Assembly (NCBI GenBank): GCA_003194525.1
Contig: NBIV01000073.1
Coordinates: forward strand, 230,613-294,612
DNA from: Gracilariopsis chorda
Lineage: Eukaryota > Rhodophyta > Florideophyceae > Gracilariales > Gracilariaceae
Direction of reading: 5' to 3'
DNA length: 64,000 nt
Both the position numbers and the translations under genes were made by a program. Below, piece after piece: positions 41,660-54,595 of this stretch; position 1 is the stretch's first letter, and every line of letters starts with the position of its first letter. A model generated the notes under the pieces. It made no database searches, was not told the DNA's origin, and worked only from the letters and a program-made list of their open reading frames with translations.

Positions 41660-42403
41660 GTGAGACTTAGAGCAGATAAAACCAAAACAGAAAATCAGAA
41701 CTTAGGCCACACATTGAAAAACCTTGATGATCTTAACGCTGGGATAGAGGATGTGGATAAGCGTATAAAATCTGAACAGAAAGTGGCAAGTGCCGAAAAT
41801 GACATTGCCAGTGCAGAAATTTCTACGTCCACGGAAGATCGAAGGTCGAAACCTATTTCTGTCGAAGTGTAGACCGAATTCAGGGAAAAACTGAACCGGA
41901 CGCGACGCACAGTGAAAGTTTTATCTCCGTAATTGCTATATGATCTGAATCGTCTTCGAGATACGGCGATACCGGAGTTAGCTGCTGCAAAGCGTGACAA
42001 GCAGCAAGAAGATTTCATACTGCAGAAGACAGCAGCTGGGAAAGAAAAGGCTCAAGGTGATTCGGCACGAGTGAGAGCAGACTTGGATCAACTTGTTGCT
42101 CTGGAAAATATACTTAAAAGTCTCCAAAACGCAGACCACACGGCATTTGAGACGACCTTGAAAGAGTTCTCGTATGCGATGACTCATCTTAGTGATAGTT
42201 GCTTTATCAAGAAGCAAGCATATCCGTGGCTTTGTCAGAGCCAGTTTGCAAGACCGTGGAAACTAAGCTTTATGTCTGTCTTAAAAGCTCGCAGAAACGA
42301 GGTAAAGCCGATACTGAGGCCGCAAGTTATGTCGGCACCGTACTTTGGACGACCAAAGCAATGCTATGTCATGATGAATATTCCAAACTTGGGGCTGCAT
42401 TAG
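41660..42403 (+). pseudogene. Coiled-coil protein remnant
   Basis: A single frame of about 248 codons with two in-frame stops (TAG near 41870, TAA near 41930) has strong coiled-coil composition, rich in Lys, Glu, Ala, Asp and Leu (for example IEDVDKRIKSEQKVASAEND and RDKQQEDFILQKTAAGKEKA). I do not recognise the family. It lies among Harbinger-type remnants and may be cargo or a third ORF of such an element. Confidence 0.35.
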
Positions 42404-42688
42404 TCATGGGACCATTAAGGAGGATATTGTCGTGCCCGGACTGAGATGTCGTGCGACGAGCACATTGCAGACGTTCTCTTCGTAAGGATATCAAAAGCCT
42501 TAGCATAAGTCTTTAACAAAGACGTTCTCCTTCCAAAGCTTATTGCATATACCAAGACCAGTGGGCGCACAACCGCAAAATTGTGCGGATCTTGGCATCA
42601 AGTAAAGCTCAAGTATTCTCCCAATGACGGATGAGCAACTTGGAAAGACTGTACGGTCTGACCAGGTTTTATAAGCAAGCCTAAAAGT

Positions 42689-43617
42689 TCAGAAGGATTG
42701 CGAGGCTTTGTAAAGTAAGCCGACTGGAATCTTCGGCACTTTCAAATTACGAGCGAAGTCACTACTTGTCCAATATTGCTTCAGGTCCTTGCATTTATGC
42801 TCAACGCACACTCTGAGAGCACTCATATCACGATTTACCATCCTCTCCAGATCTGTTGCACCCTGTGCTTCAAATGGGCATTGCATCCAAGCCCGTAGCA
42901 AAAACGCAGCGTCCCCGTAAACAAAGAATTAAATCTGAATAACCAATAAGACGATTGTAACACTGCCTCCGATTCACTGTCTCTTAACAATGTTAAATCA
43001 TGACGCCTACCCGTCTGAGGCCCGTAAAGTGCGAACATGATCCATCGGGAGTAGATGTAGTCAAAAACACCAAGCAGTGCATGCGTTTGTGACCTGAATA
43101 ACAGGAAAGTTGTAGCGAAGGATTTCCGCCTGGTCTTTGGGTTTCGTATCTTAGTGCAGTTAACGAAGCCAAAACAATGATCGTAAGGCGCGGCATTAGT
43201 GGCGGTGGCATTTGCGTACCGTAACGCTCACTGTTGCATCATTGACGAACGAATTTTGAGAACGTACTCAAAACGCTGTGCGAATACCTCGCATGCCTTC
43301 CAGAATATCCCGCTTAGCTTGGGGGAATACATTCTGAAAAACTTCTCAACATCTGTTCATCAAATTGTAGAAGCCAGTCTGTGACACAAAATGCATACTG
43401 CAGTTACCGTTTCACATGTGTAACGATGTCTTGTTGTTTTATACGACCAAGGAAGCAAAATAGCAACGAAGCAGAGATGTTTCTTTTTGAAACAAAACTT
43501 CGTTAGACATTCTTGATCTGAAAAGGTGTTAACGTGGAAGGTAACGGCTTTTACTTCTCGAGTTCGCTGCAATAACTTTTCGGTTTCAGCTTGTGCTTTT
43601 TCTCTGTACTGCGGCAT
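42689..43617 (-). pseudogene. PIF/Harbinger-type (DDE_Tnp_4) transposase, frameshifted
   Basis: Reading the minus strand, a transposase can be followed through several frame changes: N-terminal region with RYTCETVTAVCILCHRLAS and MYSPKLSGIFWKACE, then the catalytic region SGHKRMHCLVFLTTSTPDG (near 43090), LYGPQTGRRHDLTLL (near 43010), LLRAWMQCPFE (near 42890) and a C-terminal SALRVCVEHKCKDLKQYW. The sequence GRRHD is the second catalytic Asp region of this superfamily. Frameshifts near 43030 and 42900 and missing starts make it a pseudogene. Confidence 0.75.
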
Positions 43618-44330
43618 GAATTATAACGGCATCTTCACGGTCGAAGAAAAGTGGAAGGTTGAGGCGTTTTTGCCACAAAAGCGTTTTTCTCTGACATTGA
43701 GAGAGGGAGTGGTCTGTGATTCTCATGATGCTGACGTTGGAACGGAAAGAAAGTTCCTGCCAAGCGGTGACGAAGATAGAATATTGTGGGTGGCATTTGG
43801 ATAGCCACGGAAAACCCGTGGAAAGATGTTCATTGTGTCCAGGATACGAATTTCGTGTTGCGTAAACTCAAAACAATACGAAAATCATATCTCAGTTTAG
43901 TGAGAAGGTACCACGAAAAAGATACGAATTTCGTACTGCGTATTTCCTCTAATGCATACTGCGCATCGCATCCTACCGATCGATTTCTATTGGGTGCATG
44001 CAGAAACTGCCAGATAACCAGACGAACAAACTTGAGCCAATAAAAAAACGCCAAGCAGCTTAAATTTTGGCGGCGTCTATGCCAAATGTAGCATTCAGAA
44101 TTGGACCTCCGAGGTCCGTTTCAACCCATAACACCGTCCACCACCTTCTATCTCAGGGCTAAAGTCTGCAATGTGCACTCTCGCCTGGGGAAAGCAGCTC
44201 TGGCGGCTTCTATTGCGCCTTATTCTACATCTTTGTGTGTTGCACTCGCGATCCGCAAGCCTCGTAGGAAGTACTGCGGATCCCACAAGCTCTTAGAGCA
44301 CCAACGCCAAGGACGACGTTATCCAACTTT

Positions 44331-45271
44331 ATGCGTAGATCATACACCATGGCAGCGAATTCTACATCAAGGTACGGACGAAAACTTTGTTTTCATCATA
44401 AAATTCACAAACTCCTTGATGGTGAACAAAATGCTTTAATTTTTGAGAAAGCGAAAGCCGAGCACAAACTCAGCAGTCTATACCACCGTATAACGCCTAC
44501 CAAGGCACGAAAGTTTTTCATGAAGTCTATTGACTTGCTTGGTTTGGCTTTGTATTATCTTAAACGCCAGTGCAACCTTAATCAACTCTAATCGTTCTTT
44601 GGCATCGTTTCATCAACGTTGAATGCATGGTTTGACTATTCTTTTCTCATACTGGTTAAGGCTACACGAAGACAAGGAGCTGATCTGTTCAAAATTAAAT
44701 AGCCTTCTGTGGAATGATAAGAAGCCTCAGCCGCTTTGTTAGCAAACAATAGAAGATGTGGTCCTTTATTGAAGGTGTTTTTGGGATAACGGACGGCGGA
44801 AGGTTTATATTTCAGCACTATGGAGATCCCAACCTGCAGAGCGCCTGCTGTGAAGGTTATATGCAGCAAGATGGGGTCACTAAGCTCTTCTTGTTTAACT
44901 TCTTTGGCGAAATAATACACCCTACTATCAATTTTCCTGAAAATTGGCACGACAAGACGCTTGCAGCTTTCTCACGACTATACTATCCAAAGTTATCCAG
45001 CAGAATTATTCCTCTTTTTCATGCTATACTGGGAGATTCTGCATTTTTCAACGACGCGAGATGTACGAATGGGAAGATTCTTCGTCCGCAAAAGCTCATC
45101 GAAACAAGTGACGTGCACGTGTCTCAAGAATTAGCCGCAAGCGACATAATACTTCAACTTATTATGATCAGGGAGCTAAAGAGTGCCGAGTGGGGTATTT
45201 GGGCGATTAACGGACCGTTCAGCCGGTTTAGGGCGACAATTTCCACGGATGCTGAGAGACGCGGGTGTTAG
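44331..45271 (+). pseudogene. Second DDE_Tnp_4-like transposase, broken
   Basis: The N-terminal helical part (ITPTKARKFFMKSIDLLG, QSFFGIVSSTLNAWFDYS) runs through a TAA at 44589. After a frameshift, the catalytic part starts near 44756: GITDGGRF (first Asp), FFGEIIHPTINFPENWHD (second Asp) and ILGDSAFF (third Asp), in the order expected for Harbinger-like DDE nucleases. It differs clearly from the minus-strand transposase at 42689, so the region holds debris of at least two elements. Confidence 0.65.
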
Positions 45272-45891
45272 AATTAGTTATTATTTACCTTTCTTTGAAT
45301 AAAGTTGGCTCTAGCATCAGTTCTAACGTGCACAAACCAGCTAGTTTTATTCTACTTGATCTGCTGAAGACATCGGTTACCCATACGCCATGCCAAACTG
45401 GCCTCAAAGCCGAGTTGACATCTTCGTGACACACTGGTAATATGACATGACAACATGTTCATGTCAGAGAAGCACTGGTTGACCACATGGACATATTGGA
45501 TCTAAAGTACACGTTGTCTACTACTAACATCGTTGAAAAACACTTCACACGGTACAGCAGGGATCGAATGGTCATGGAAGATTCCCGAGGGAGTCGTGCC
45601 AAGTCATCACTGGCACCCTGGGTCCATGCCAGATCATCAAAGAACTTGTCTGATGACAAGTCATCAGCATTGATGGAATTTGCCAAGTCATCAAACGACT
45701 AGATCCGGCACGGAATCCGGTAAACCAGTGGCGTACAGAGGCCAGCACGAACACCAAGCATCACACCTTTTAACTCGGACAACTTCTCATAGACTAGTGG
45801 CACTGATAGAACTAGACTAGATACTCTCTATAAACCCCGTTGGATGTTCCGAACTTCTAACTTGGATCATCACCATCGACTTCCAACCAAT
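45272..45891. other. Spacer, possibly LTR remnant of the minus-strand gypsy element
   Basis: No coding sequence is recognised. The segment near 45780-45900 (TCTCTATAAACCCC then a CAACC-rich leader) resembles the promoter end of an LTR, and it lies where the 3' LTR of the neighbouring minus-strand element would be expected. Ends were not identified. Confidence 0.3.
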
Positions 45892-48313
45892 TCAACCACT
45901 GCACCTCTGTTCCAAACAGAAGGCTCTGTGGCCTCCTCTGCCGGTGTGTGCGGCCAGTAAGTGGCCGTAGACGTAGTAATATGTCCTGCTCTTGGATCCA
46001 TATTTAGCCTGAAACAAATTTCCGAGCCTTCTCTTGCTTCGAGAGAGTCTTTGGGGGTTTAGTGGAGAGCATATTCTTTGACGCAATAAATTCCTTCTTC
46101 CAAGGGCATTCGAGTTCTTCGTACAGACTTCAGTTGAACAGTGCAACCATGAGAGCGCTGAATACTCCTGCATTAAAATATTCTACTGTCTTCTCGGATC
46201 TACGGCCCATCTGGATAGCTTATGGGCCCAGAAACTCTTCTCTCCCGATACGTGCTCGATGATGTAACGGAATGCGTTCAGCTCGAGGGCCTATCGCATG
46301 AGTGTGTTTGCTGTATGTCGTGCTATCCCCTGGTTCTGGCCGTACGGGTCATATATGTTTACGAGGTTGGCATGGTAGGCATTGATTGAGGTCATTCTGC
46401 TAGCTGTGAGGTAGTCTATTCTGCACATGGTTTTAACTGTAGCAAACCCTTCATTCTCGGGGACCCTCCATCTTTTGGCAGACTCTCTAAACGAACCGGA
46501 CAAGAAACACATCGACTCCTGCGTTTGGTTGTCGACTGGTTTGCGTTTTTATGCCTTAGGCGACTGCGTCAGGATGGCAGACCAATGAAAATCCGAAGCG
46601 TCAGGGAAGAGGCAAGTTATGAATTCTTTTTCGGCAGCGCGGGCTTAGTGGCTGGGGCTACTTGAGAGATTACTTTTTTAAATGCTGTTGTGTGCGTATT
46701 CCCCACCTGTTACTGATTCGGATATTCTCCACAACTTTCTTGGTCCGATTTTCTGCCCGCTTCTAGGCGTCTTCATTTAGGTCGCAGAGCTGTTGGACTA
46801 TCTGCGGGTAGTTCGGAGTAGATATCGCATCCATTTTGCGGCGCAAATCAGTTGCTGCAGTTCGCAGCCCATCACAGGCTTTCGCATAGTCAACAGTGCT
46901 TCAAGAATCCGAGTATCGCAACGGACTCCTTCTCGTGATATGATTTAGCCGCAGAACGTCGCTTTCTTGCAGCAGGAATGCGATTTTGCCGGACTAAATT
47001 TGGAACCAACCTCGAGGCAGACAGATAGAAAAGCCTTGATGTCTTCGAGTAACCTATCCTCCATTTCGGCGTATATGGGGAAATCATCGAGCCACTGTAT
47101 CATTCGCTCTATCTTGCCTGCAAAGTGTTCGCTAGTGACGGACTGGAAGTGATTCCTGGAATCCATTCCTCCATGCAAAGTTCATGTTGGTGAGTAAACT
47201 CCATGTGGAGTTTTCATGGACATGATTTCTTGCGAGTTCGGATCTAGAGGTATCTGCTAGTATCCGTGGGTGAAATCAATGTTTGCAAAACACTTGCTCT
47301 CACTGCAGTTCGGAAAAAGGGACTCTAAATGCAGCATCGCTGACTGCAGCGAAAAAGTCCTAGCAGTATTTCCACGAAGATCCACTGTGAAAACGTAGGT
47401 TTTCCGTACCCAGTTTGGGTACTGCCATTGCTGGTCTTACCCACCACTCCGGTTTCTTATATACTGCGCCGATTTTCTCAAGTTGCCGTATTGTGTTTTG
47501 GATGAATACTCTTTTGTTTGGAGCGTAACGGCGCTGGGTGGATCAAAAGGACTTTGCAATGGGTTTGAGCCGCAAAGAAAACGGTTGTATCTTGGCTGAA
47601 AGGTAGGATCAACGTTTGACACGACAACAGTTCCGATGGATTTCCAATACTGACTTCAACGCCTTGGTCCGTTGCGTTGACATTCCGTTGGCTTTGGCGT
47701 CTCCAACCGCCTTAAGTACCGCTTCCTGAATCACTTCGTCACAATCGATCACATATCCTGATTGCAGGAACTCTTGAAGCTTGATTTGATCGTCATCTTC
47801 TTCTTCGTAGTTCAGTCCTTTGAAGCTTGTTGACGAAAGACGTGCAGTTTCTGATTTCAGCTCTTCCTCTGACATATCACCCACTGCTGCGCCCATGTTT
47901 TGAAGATGCTTTCCTAAGTCGAATCCAATGGCCTTCAGAAGCGGTATACCTACCAATAACTCCGCCATATCAGCATCACAAATCAAGAATATATGTCTCG
48001 AATGGGGACAGGGGGGGCGGTATTCGGAAAAATGATTGTAAGGGATAGCTACGTTTCCCCTGCGGCTGTCGAACAGCCCATGTCGGCACCATCTCTGAAT
48101 ACTGGCTTCAGTAATTGGCTTCTTTAATCGTTTATAGGGCGTTGCGGGATGCTTTTCCAGAAATACTGCGAATACTGCAAACGAGATCGTCGAATAGTCT
48201 GTTTCCGAGTTTCCCAAGGGGACGTCTTCAACGACATTGAGCATTAGCGAGTACTTCATTTCGTCTTTACTCGGAGTTGTTCGTGAGACAGAACGGACGG
48301 AGGATAGATTCAC
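45892..48313 (-). pseudogene. Decayed Ty3/gypsy pol of a different lineage
   Basis: On the minus strand the order is a protease-proximal region with ADMAELLVGIPLLKAIGFDL (near 47950), RT N-terminus (DPTFQPRYNRFLCGSNPL, near 47590), RT with QWLDDFPIYAEMEDRLLED (near 47080), RNase H (FRESAKRWRVPENEGFATV and DPYGQNQGIARHTANTLM, near 46300-46490) and the start of integrase (YGHLLAAHTGRGGHRA, near 45940). Many stops and frameshifts are present, and the integrase core is missing. Sequence is unlike the chromodomain elements at the left end, so it is a separate gypsy family. The first residues given by GTG 48313 are not a real start. Confidence 0.7.
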
Positions 48314-50209
48314 CTTCCTTCCACTTCTCCTCTTGCTCCCAAGAAAAGTGGTCCATAAGTTCCCGCCCTTTCTCTTTCGACGTGACTGGGCATTTGCTCA
48401 TGTGGTGAATGCCATCAAACTCCTCTGTGTTGAGGTATGGCTTGCTTTAGTCTCTCTGGCTTTCGTTCTCATTCATGTTAGCGGGATCTACCTTCTTGCT
48501 GAGGCCTTTGCGCACGGGGCGGTTCGTAGTCTGATTCTTTCCAGGAGGCTCTTGGCCGATCACTATTGGCGTGCCTTTCTGATGGTCTTGTCAGTGCTTT
48601 CATTTTCGCGTGGATTTTGGTGTATCAACGGCATGAACTTGATCGGCAAGTGTTGAGAGTTTGTCGGCAATCTCCAGTTTCTCTTCTGGTCTGCCGTCCA
48701 TATCCTCTTCTGGTCTTTAACCAGTTGGGTCAGTTCAGGTAGTTCCACTCTTCTGACGAGCTTCGTTACCAGCTGTTTACACCTGTCGCTCTTGGTGACT
48801 ACCTCGGGTGCATTGTGCTCTTCAAGTGCCGTTATGACTTCTCACACAAACTGATCGCCTGGTCCGGCGGGGTCCCTTGGCCGTAGCTTATAGTTGGCTC
48901 CTGAAATCGCTTTTTCAACGCGATCGTTTGAGTGTCGAGATGTATGGGGAAAGCGAGAGTTGATTCTGCTGCCTTTCAAACCCCTTCAATCTTACCTAGA
49001 ATAAAAAGGCTGGGCAGAATCTTGGGTTTAATACATTGAAGAATTGACGAAGCCTTGATTCTCTGGTTCGCTAGAATGCCTGCGTTGATGTCTCCCACGC
49101 GCTCCAAATATGCTGGATAGTCTGTCTAAAAGCGAATCAGCTCGGTCTGCGTTGCTTAAGCCAGGTCCGGGACTTGGATAGTGTTTACCAGGCCATATGT
49201 AGAAATCTTCTCCACGTAGCATCCCGGTATATTTGACGTCTCAAAGCGCTTTATTCTTCAACCACGATACGCGGTTCAAGTACGTACGAGTAACGCGCTA
49301 AGCAAAACACAGGCAGAAAAGCCTCAGAGGTCTCTGTGAGGTTGCTTCCTTATTCTCAGAAGTTTGTCCTGAGTAGGCAGGCCTATTTATTTTCTGCTTC
49401 TAAAACGTGCAACCTCCTGCTGAAAGGCATGAACAACTGCGTGGTTTGGGTACGCGCTGCGAGGAATAGCACGCAATTCAAACATCTTTAACTTGAATTT
49501 GGCTTCTTCCGGAAACAGCTGTTTTCACTTTGTGAAATTGCGCAAATCATCAACAATGTAATACCTAGGTGCACGCATTTGCTAACGCACAGCGCACGGA
49601 GAGACGACATCCTTGTGGTCAGCCGTTTGACGTGGCTAATTTGTTTGGGCTTCTAATAAATCCTGTTTCCCTGTGAGAGCTTGGTTCAAAGAAAAGAGTT
49701 AGCGCAATTTAGTAATATAAAGTCTGCGATAGCATATCTAGACGTTTACGCTACAGAAAAGCCTCTTATCGAGAAATAGGGCACTATGACAGGCCACTCG
49801 CCCATGAACATAGATGGGGAGGAGAACAGGGTAGCAAGGGACTCAGAAGAACAAAGCAGTTGCGTTTTGATGAAGAACTTTACATGGTCATTGAAAAATA
49901 TTTTCTTATCACCAAACTACATCAGAACAATTTAGATATTGTTGAAAAACCATTCATAAGCAATTATCTATCCACATTCGTCACTAATACTCTTACGCTG
50001 GTAATATATAAGTGTCTCACTTTCTCTTCACAATTCAAGGAGAAGAACCATCATCATTAGTTTTCCTTTTGCATTCGTCTTCTTCTTCTTCTTTATTTTG
50101 AGTTCAATATGTCTGATTACGGCATACGGATAGAGGTTTTTTCTTTTCATGAGAAACATCTGTCTCTTCTAAGAAAGGCTAACAACTTATGTGGCCACTG
50201 GCGGACTAT
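48314..50209. other. No gene recognised; probable transposon debris
   Basis: The minus strand near 48314-48400 still carries protein-like sequence (HFSWEQEEKWKEGES) probably belonging to the gypsy remnant. Beyond that I see no domain, RNA gene or clear repeat boundary. 49650-50200 is AT-rich. Confidence 0.4.
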
Positions 50210-52690
50210 CTACACCTGAGTCTTACCTTTTCTCTCTGCTGTGGCAGGAAGGTCGCGTGTCCTAGAATATTTCCGCTTAGGACAACGAAGCACATAGTGG
50301 TCAGCATTGTTGATAGCGTGCGTGTTACAGTCACATTGTGATGGTTTCCCTTCTATGTAGCTTGCAACAGGGTGAAGCTTCGGCGTGTGTCCTACATAGA
50401 TCTGAGACAGCGTCACTTCTTCTTTCCGCGGCGATATGATGTTCTGTAGTTCTTCTGGGACATCATTGATCAGAGTCTTGGCTCTAGAGGCAGTCATTAT
50501 TCGGGTCTTGGCGTCCTCAAAGTAGACCGGTACTCTGACTTGATCTTTCAAAGAAGTGCTCAAAATTTGGTTTGCAAGGCTATCCACCCGTTCATTTTGC
50601 AGAAGGCCGCAGTGCCCGGGTATCCAAACGATATCATCGAAACAGCCTCTCTTGTCGGTGATGGAACTTAGTTTTCGTGAAACGGTTTGTAACGAAGAGT
50701 TTTTCTGTCGAAGCGAGCTATGCAATCCATCTACCATCCTGTTGGAGTCCGTTGCCAATCTTATTCGTTCTTACCATCCTTCTTCACATCTTTGCAAAAC
50801 CTTGTCAAGCGCGTGTTTTTCAGCGGTGACTTCTGCTGTGAACGAGAACACTTCCACTCCAGCCGGGAGTGTGGCATGTTCTTGTTCAGGACTGTTCTCG
50901 TCCCATGGGATAGTGTAGGCTGCAGCTCCTACCTTCTTCAGAGAAAGGAGTTGGTATCTCAATTTATGCCCGTCTGCATCTAGTATGATCTGAGAATCCA
51001 GATAGGGGTAGGCCATGACAAATTCATCATCATACTATACCACCATGTCTGGCATTCGGCGATGCCTTTCATAAAACTGGCGGCACTGAGGGTGCGCTGT
51101 CATAAATCTGACAAACTTCCTAGCGCTGCCTGTAAATATGAAAATGGCGTTATGCAAACAAGAACAGAACAACTTTACTACTCCTCGGTAGTGGTTTTTG
51201 GTCCTCTGCTCCCCACCACTCCTCGGTACCGCAACAGAACTATTCGGTACTTATGCTATCTACTGAGTTGAACCAAAAGGAACGACATATGCAAACGAGT
51301 GCAATTTACTGTTGGAAGAATACGCAAAAGCAAATTCACAGTCTCTCTTAACAAAGCAACAAGGGCATTGTAAGATGTTAGCCTCACGTAACATGACATG
51401 GCCTTGTTCTTCATAGTAAACCATCCATCCGCCCGCTCTACCGCAATTCGAAATTCTGTGTGCTCTGGTTGTCCTGATGCCTCTCCTACCGAGTCATCGC
51501 TCCATATTTCGCATTTTGCTTGCTTTAGTGCGCCCAGCAGTGCTTGCGCTGCTTCCTGTTTGACTGCCTTGTTATCTTCTTTAGACCACGGAGTATAATA
51601 GAACTCCACATTCCGTATTATGGCGAGTCCTGTCTCAATAGAAAGCGAGGCACGAGGCAGATGAAGAAAGCCGAGCTCTGCCAGCTTCTTCCCTGCTTCT
51701 CTTTTTAATGTAGACCTCTTTTCCTGATTCGCGTATTGGATAGTTTTAAGATTGATTGTTGTACCGCTATATCCTCAGGAATTTGCATGAACTTTTCATA
51801 TAGTTCTGCGGTTTTGAGAGCAGCTATCTCTGGGAGTGACTTGACTTGGGTCAGTGCCCGAATTTGCTGGACTGGTGTGGATATAACGCACACTGTGTGT
51901 ATTCTCAATTTTACATTACGGGCTCTTTCGAGGTTTCGTATGTCTGTGTCAGAAGCATTCGGAATTGCCACTCTGGCGCTGTATGTGGCTATGTGCTTGA
52001 TGAACCTTTTTCTAAATGTGTGCATCGTTTGAAAATTTGCACGCGAACTTTTTCCTGTTAGTCTCCTCAAAATCCTGCATCTACTCAAATACTTGCTTCT
52101 CACCTGGTTCAGGTGTTCCTTAAAGTTCGATCGACTGTCCAGCTGCAGTCCAAGAAATCGGACGCTGTTGGACGGAGTAACCAAAGTCCCGTTTACTGAA
52201 ACCGCAAGTTGCTCGATGTCACTTTTCCAGTTTTTGTATGTGAAGGGGACTAGAACGGTTTTTGCTGCATTTATCTTGATCTTATTGAGGGTAAATTAAG
52301 TTTCTAGTTTGTGTACTGCCCCCTGCAGTGCTGTTTGACAGCGTGTGAGTTTGTCTGAGGTTATCCATATTGCGGTGTCGTCCGCGAACATACAACTCCT
52401 TATTGACCGATTTCCTTCGCACACTGCTTTGTCCAAGTCTGCGTTGTATGCGATCCATAGTGAAGAGGATAGTGTACCCCCTTGTGGCAGGCCTTGCGGC
52501 ACCACTCGTTCCGAGCTTAGTGCTGTGCTCCACCGGCACCGCCACCTCCTGTTCATGATGAATGCCCGTATCCATCTCCATAGGAACGTTGGACATTGCA
52601 TGTTTCCCAGTTTCATCATGAGGTCGGGATGTGGGTTGTATTCGTCTGCAGAGTCCTGCATTCATTCATTTTGCGCCCGCAATCGTGCGC
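50210..52690 (-). pseudogene. Non-LTR retrotransposon (LINE) RT and RNase H remnant
   Basis: On the minus strand the order is RT fingers/palm (SSERVVPQGLPQGGTLSSSL, CMFADDTAIWITSDKL with the catalytic FADD, near 52380-52520), RT thumb (VRFLGLQLDSRSNFKEHL, near 52150), then RNase H parts: IWSDDSVGEASG (near 51500), FTAEVTAEKHALDKVL (near 50830), ATDSNRMVDGLHSSL (near 50740) and IVWIPGHCGLLQNERVDSLA (near 50620). An RNase H after RT is typical of I/Jockey-like LINEs. Stops and frameshifts are numerous. The 5' part (endonuclease) is absent, cut at the border of the 4.63-kb array. Confidence 0.75.
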
Positions 52691-53480
52691 CCAATTTCCG
52701 CGAATGGTAAATTGTTTTGGGTCATGTACTCATGTCAAACCTTTGGGAATGGAACGCCAAGTGGACTGGTGCTCGGGTCTGCTTTCGGGAATTTATCCTT
52801 AACGTCAGAAAGGGCTGTAATGGAGCCCAGCTTTGTAGTCGTAGTCCGATACCTAGTGCTCATGTCAAACACCCGCAACCATGCCCTCGTCGTCACGTGG
52901 AGCTCCAAGCTGTATAAATTGGTGCTTTGGTGCAGGGTAGAGTGTAGTTCGGTTTTTGGGGTTACCTCCTATTTTAATCAGATGGAGCTGGATCTACTGC
53001 TACTTATAGTGCTTTAGACCGAGTCTACGTAATCGCTCCACTATGTTTCACATCGTGCTTGGGGGTGGAATTCTTCTTTGTAGAACTCCACTCGTGGTTC
53101 ACTTGACCGTGTGGCAGTCTGGTAAGCGACGACTAGACCCTAAAGTCCGACCAAACTGCCTCCACAATGTCATGGGCCACAATGTCCGAGTTGAAAAGCC
53201 ACGCATTTGCGCCCACCAGGATATCTAACTATCTTGGTGTTTGCTTTCTACAGCACAAGCGACACTTTCTGAGATGTCGCTTGGGTGATGAAGCTTCACG
53301 TGCCTTAGACCCCGCCCGACAAAACGTCCCTCGCCGTGCTGTAAGTGAATACGCTCTGATGCTTCTGACCGTGTCTTCAGTCCCTCTTCCACAATACCTG
53401 TGGAGAAGCCACGGCGTACCTCAAAACATTCGTCAACAGCCTCTACCCTATCGCTTCGCATATATAGCGTGCCATTAAAT

Positions 53481-54595
53481 ATCTATTGGTATGAATGGAA
53501 GTCAGTGTACGAACTTGCGATGTCGTAGCACCCCAACGCACACACCCACCACTTCGGAAAGAAGAGCAACCCTTTTTCTGCCCCAATGTACATGCGACAA
53601 TTCAACCATCCGATTTACCAATACAATGTGGTAAAACCCAGTAGCAACATAGCAAGCCCAGAAATCTTGTATGCAACACACATATATATACTGTGAAGGC
53701 TTTACTGTTGCTTGAACATATTACCAACAACGGTGGCTGTAGGTCTAAAATGAAAAAAAAAGAGCGCAGGCAAGGATCTCGAACTGCCAGTATTCCATTC
53801 TACAGATTCGTATGTTGAACAAAAGTCACGCATTGCTCATGGTGTTCGGTGGCTAATGCCGTGCTACCAAGCGAAAACATGCCTCTCCAGTCAAATCGAT
53901 AGGACTTCGTCAAACAACAACCCACGCGTAGTTAGTACAGACGTCACTGCCTTCAGGTCACTGAGCAGTTCCGTGTCAAAGCAGAGATTCGTGGAGTCAC
54001 GTTGATTTGGAAAAGGCCATTTGGGCTTTCCAATTCCGTCATCGTGGCGCTTTCATCGTATGGGTTCGTCCTATTCCACCACATCCCTTTGTCTTTCAAT
54101 TCATGCAGTAGCAGTTTCATCCTCTTCTATGTACCGACAGAAAGCGCAGTCACGTTGCCCACAGCGGTAGCGTTTCAGTTTCTAATTCTCTCCAGAGAAT
54201 TTCGCCAGCTCTGTCGTGTCAGTTCGCGTACGCCATACACTATGCTAGAACCAATTCGCGTTTACTGTTTAAAACTACATTCGCTTCTAATTGCTTTCAT
54301 GTGAAGATATCGTGGCCATGGTTGTGAGCCCCGTTTCTAGATATGACCGCAACAACCTGTTGCAGAGCGTGACACTACTCAATTGTACCCAATGCATCAC
54401 TCTGTCTTCTTCAGTACGAGATGGGAGAATACAATTCGGAAGAGAAGGGTTCAAAGTGCTCGCATGAGCAGCATAAAAGAGTAGTCCCGGACTCCAAAGT
54501 CGTCATCCAACCTCTCTCACCACCCAACACGTCAGCATCTATTGACGATTTACTTTTCAGCTTCTCAACTTCTTCTTTCCGCTTTTGTATCTGCA
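53481..54595. other. Gene-less stretch of unit 1 with a B-box-like motif and T-run (minus strand)
   Basis: No coding sequence is convincing. On the minus strand GTTCGAGATCC (53774-53784) followed by a run of nine T (53753-53761) looks like a pol III internal B box plus terminator, but no tRNA cloverleaf can be folded around it. It recurs in units 2 and 3. Confidence 0.25.

Noticed and set aside
53753-53830. Possible tRNA gene (T-loop-like GTTCGAGATCC on the minus strand followed by T-run)
   Set aside because: The T stem does not pair and only about 4 bp of acceptor stem could be formed, so no cloverleaf is possible. It is kept only as a B-box-like observation.
54002-54304. 100-codon hydrophobic plus-strand ORF in each repeat unit
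   Set aside because: There is no motif, the composition looks like T-rich intergenic DNA, and it survives only because the units are near-identical.
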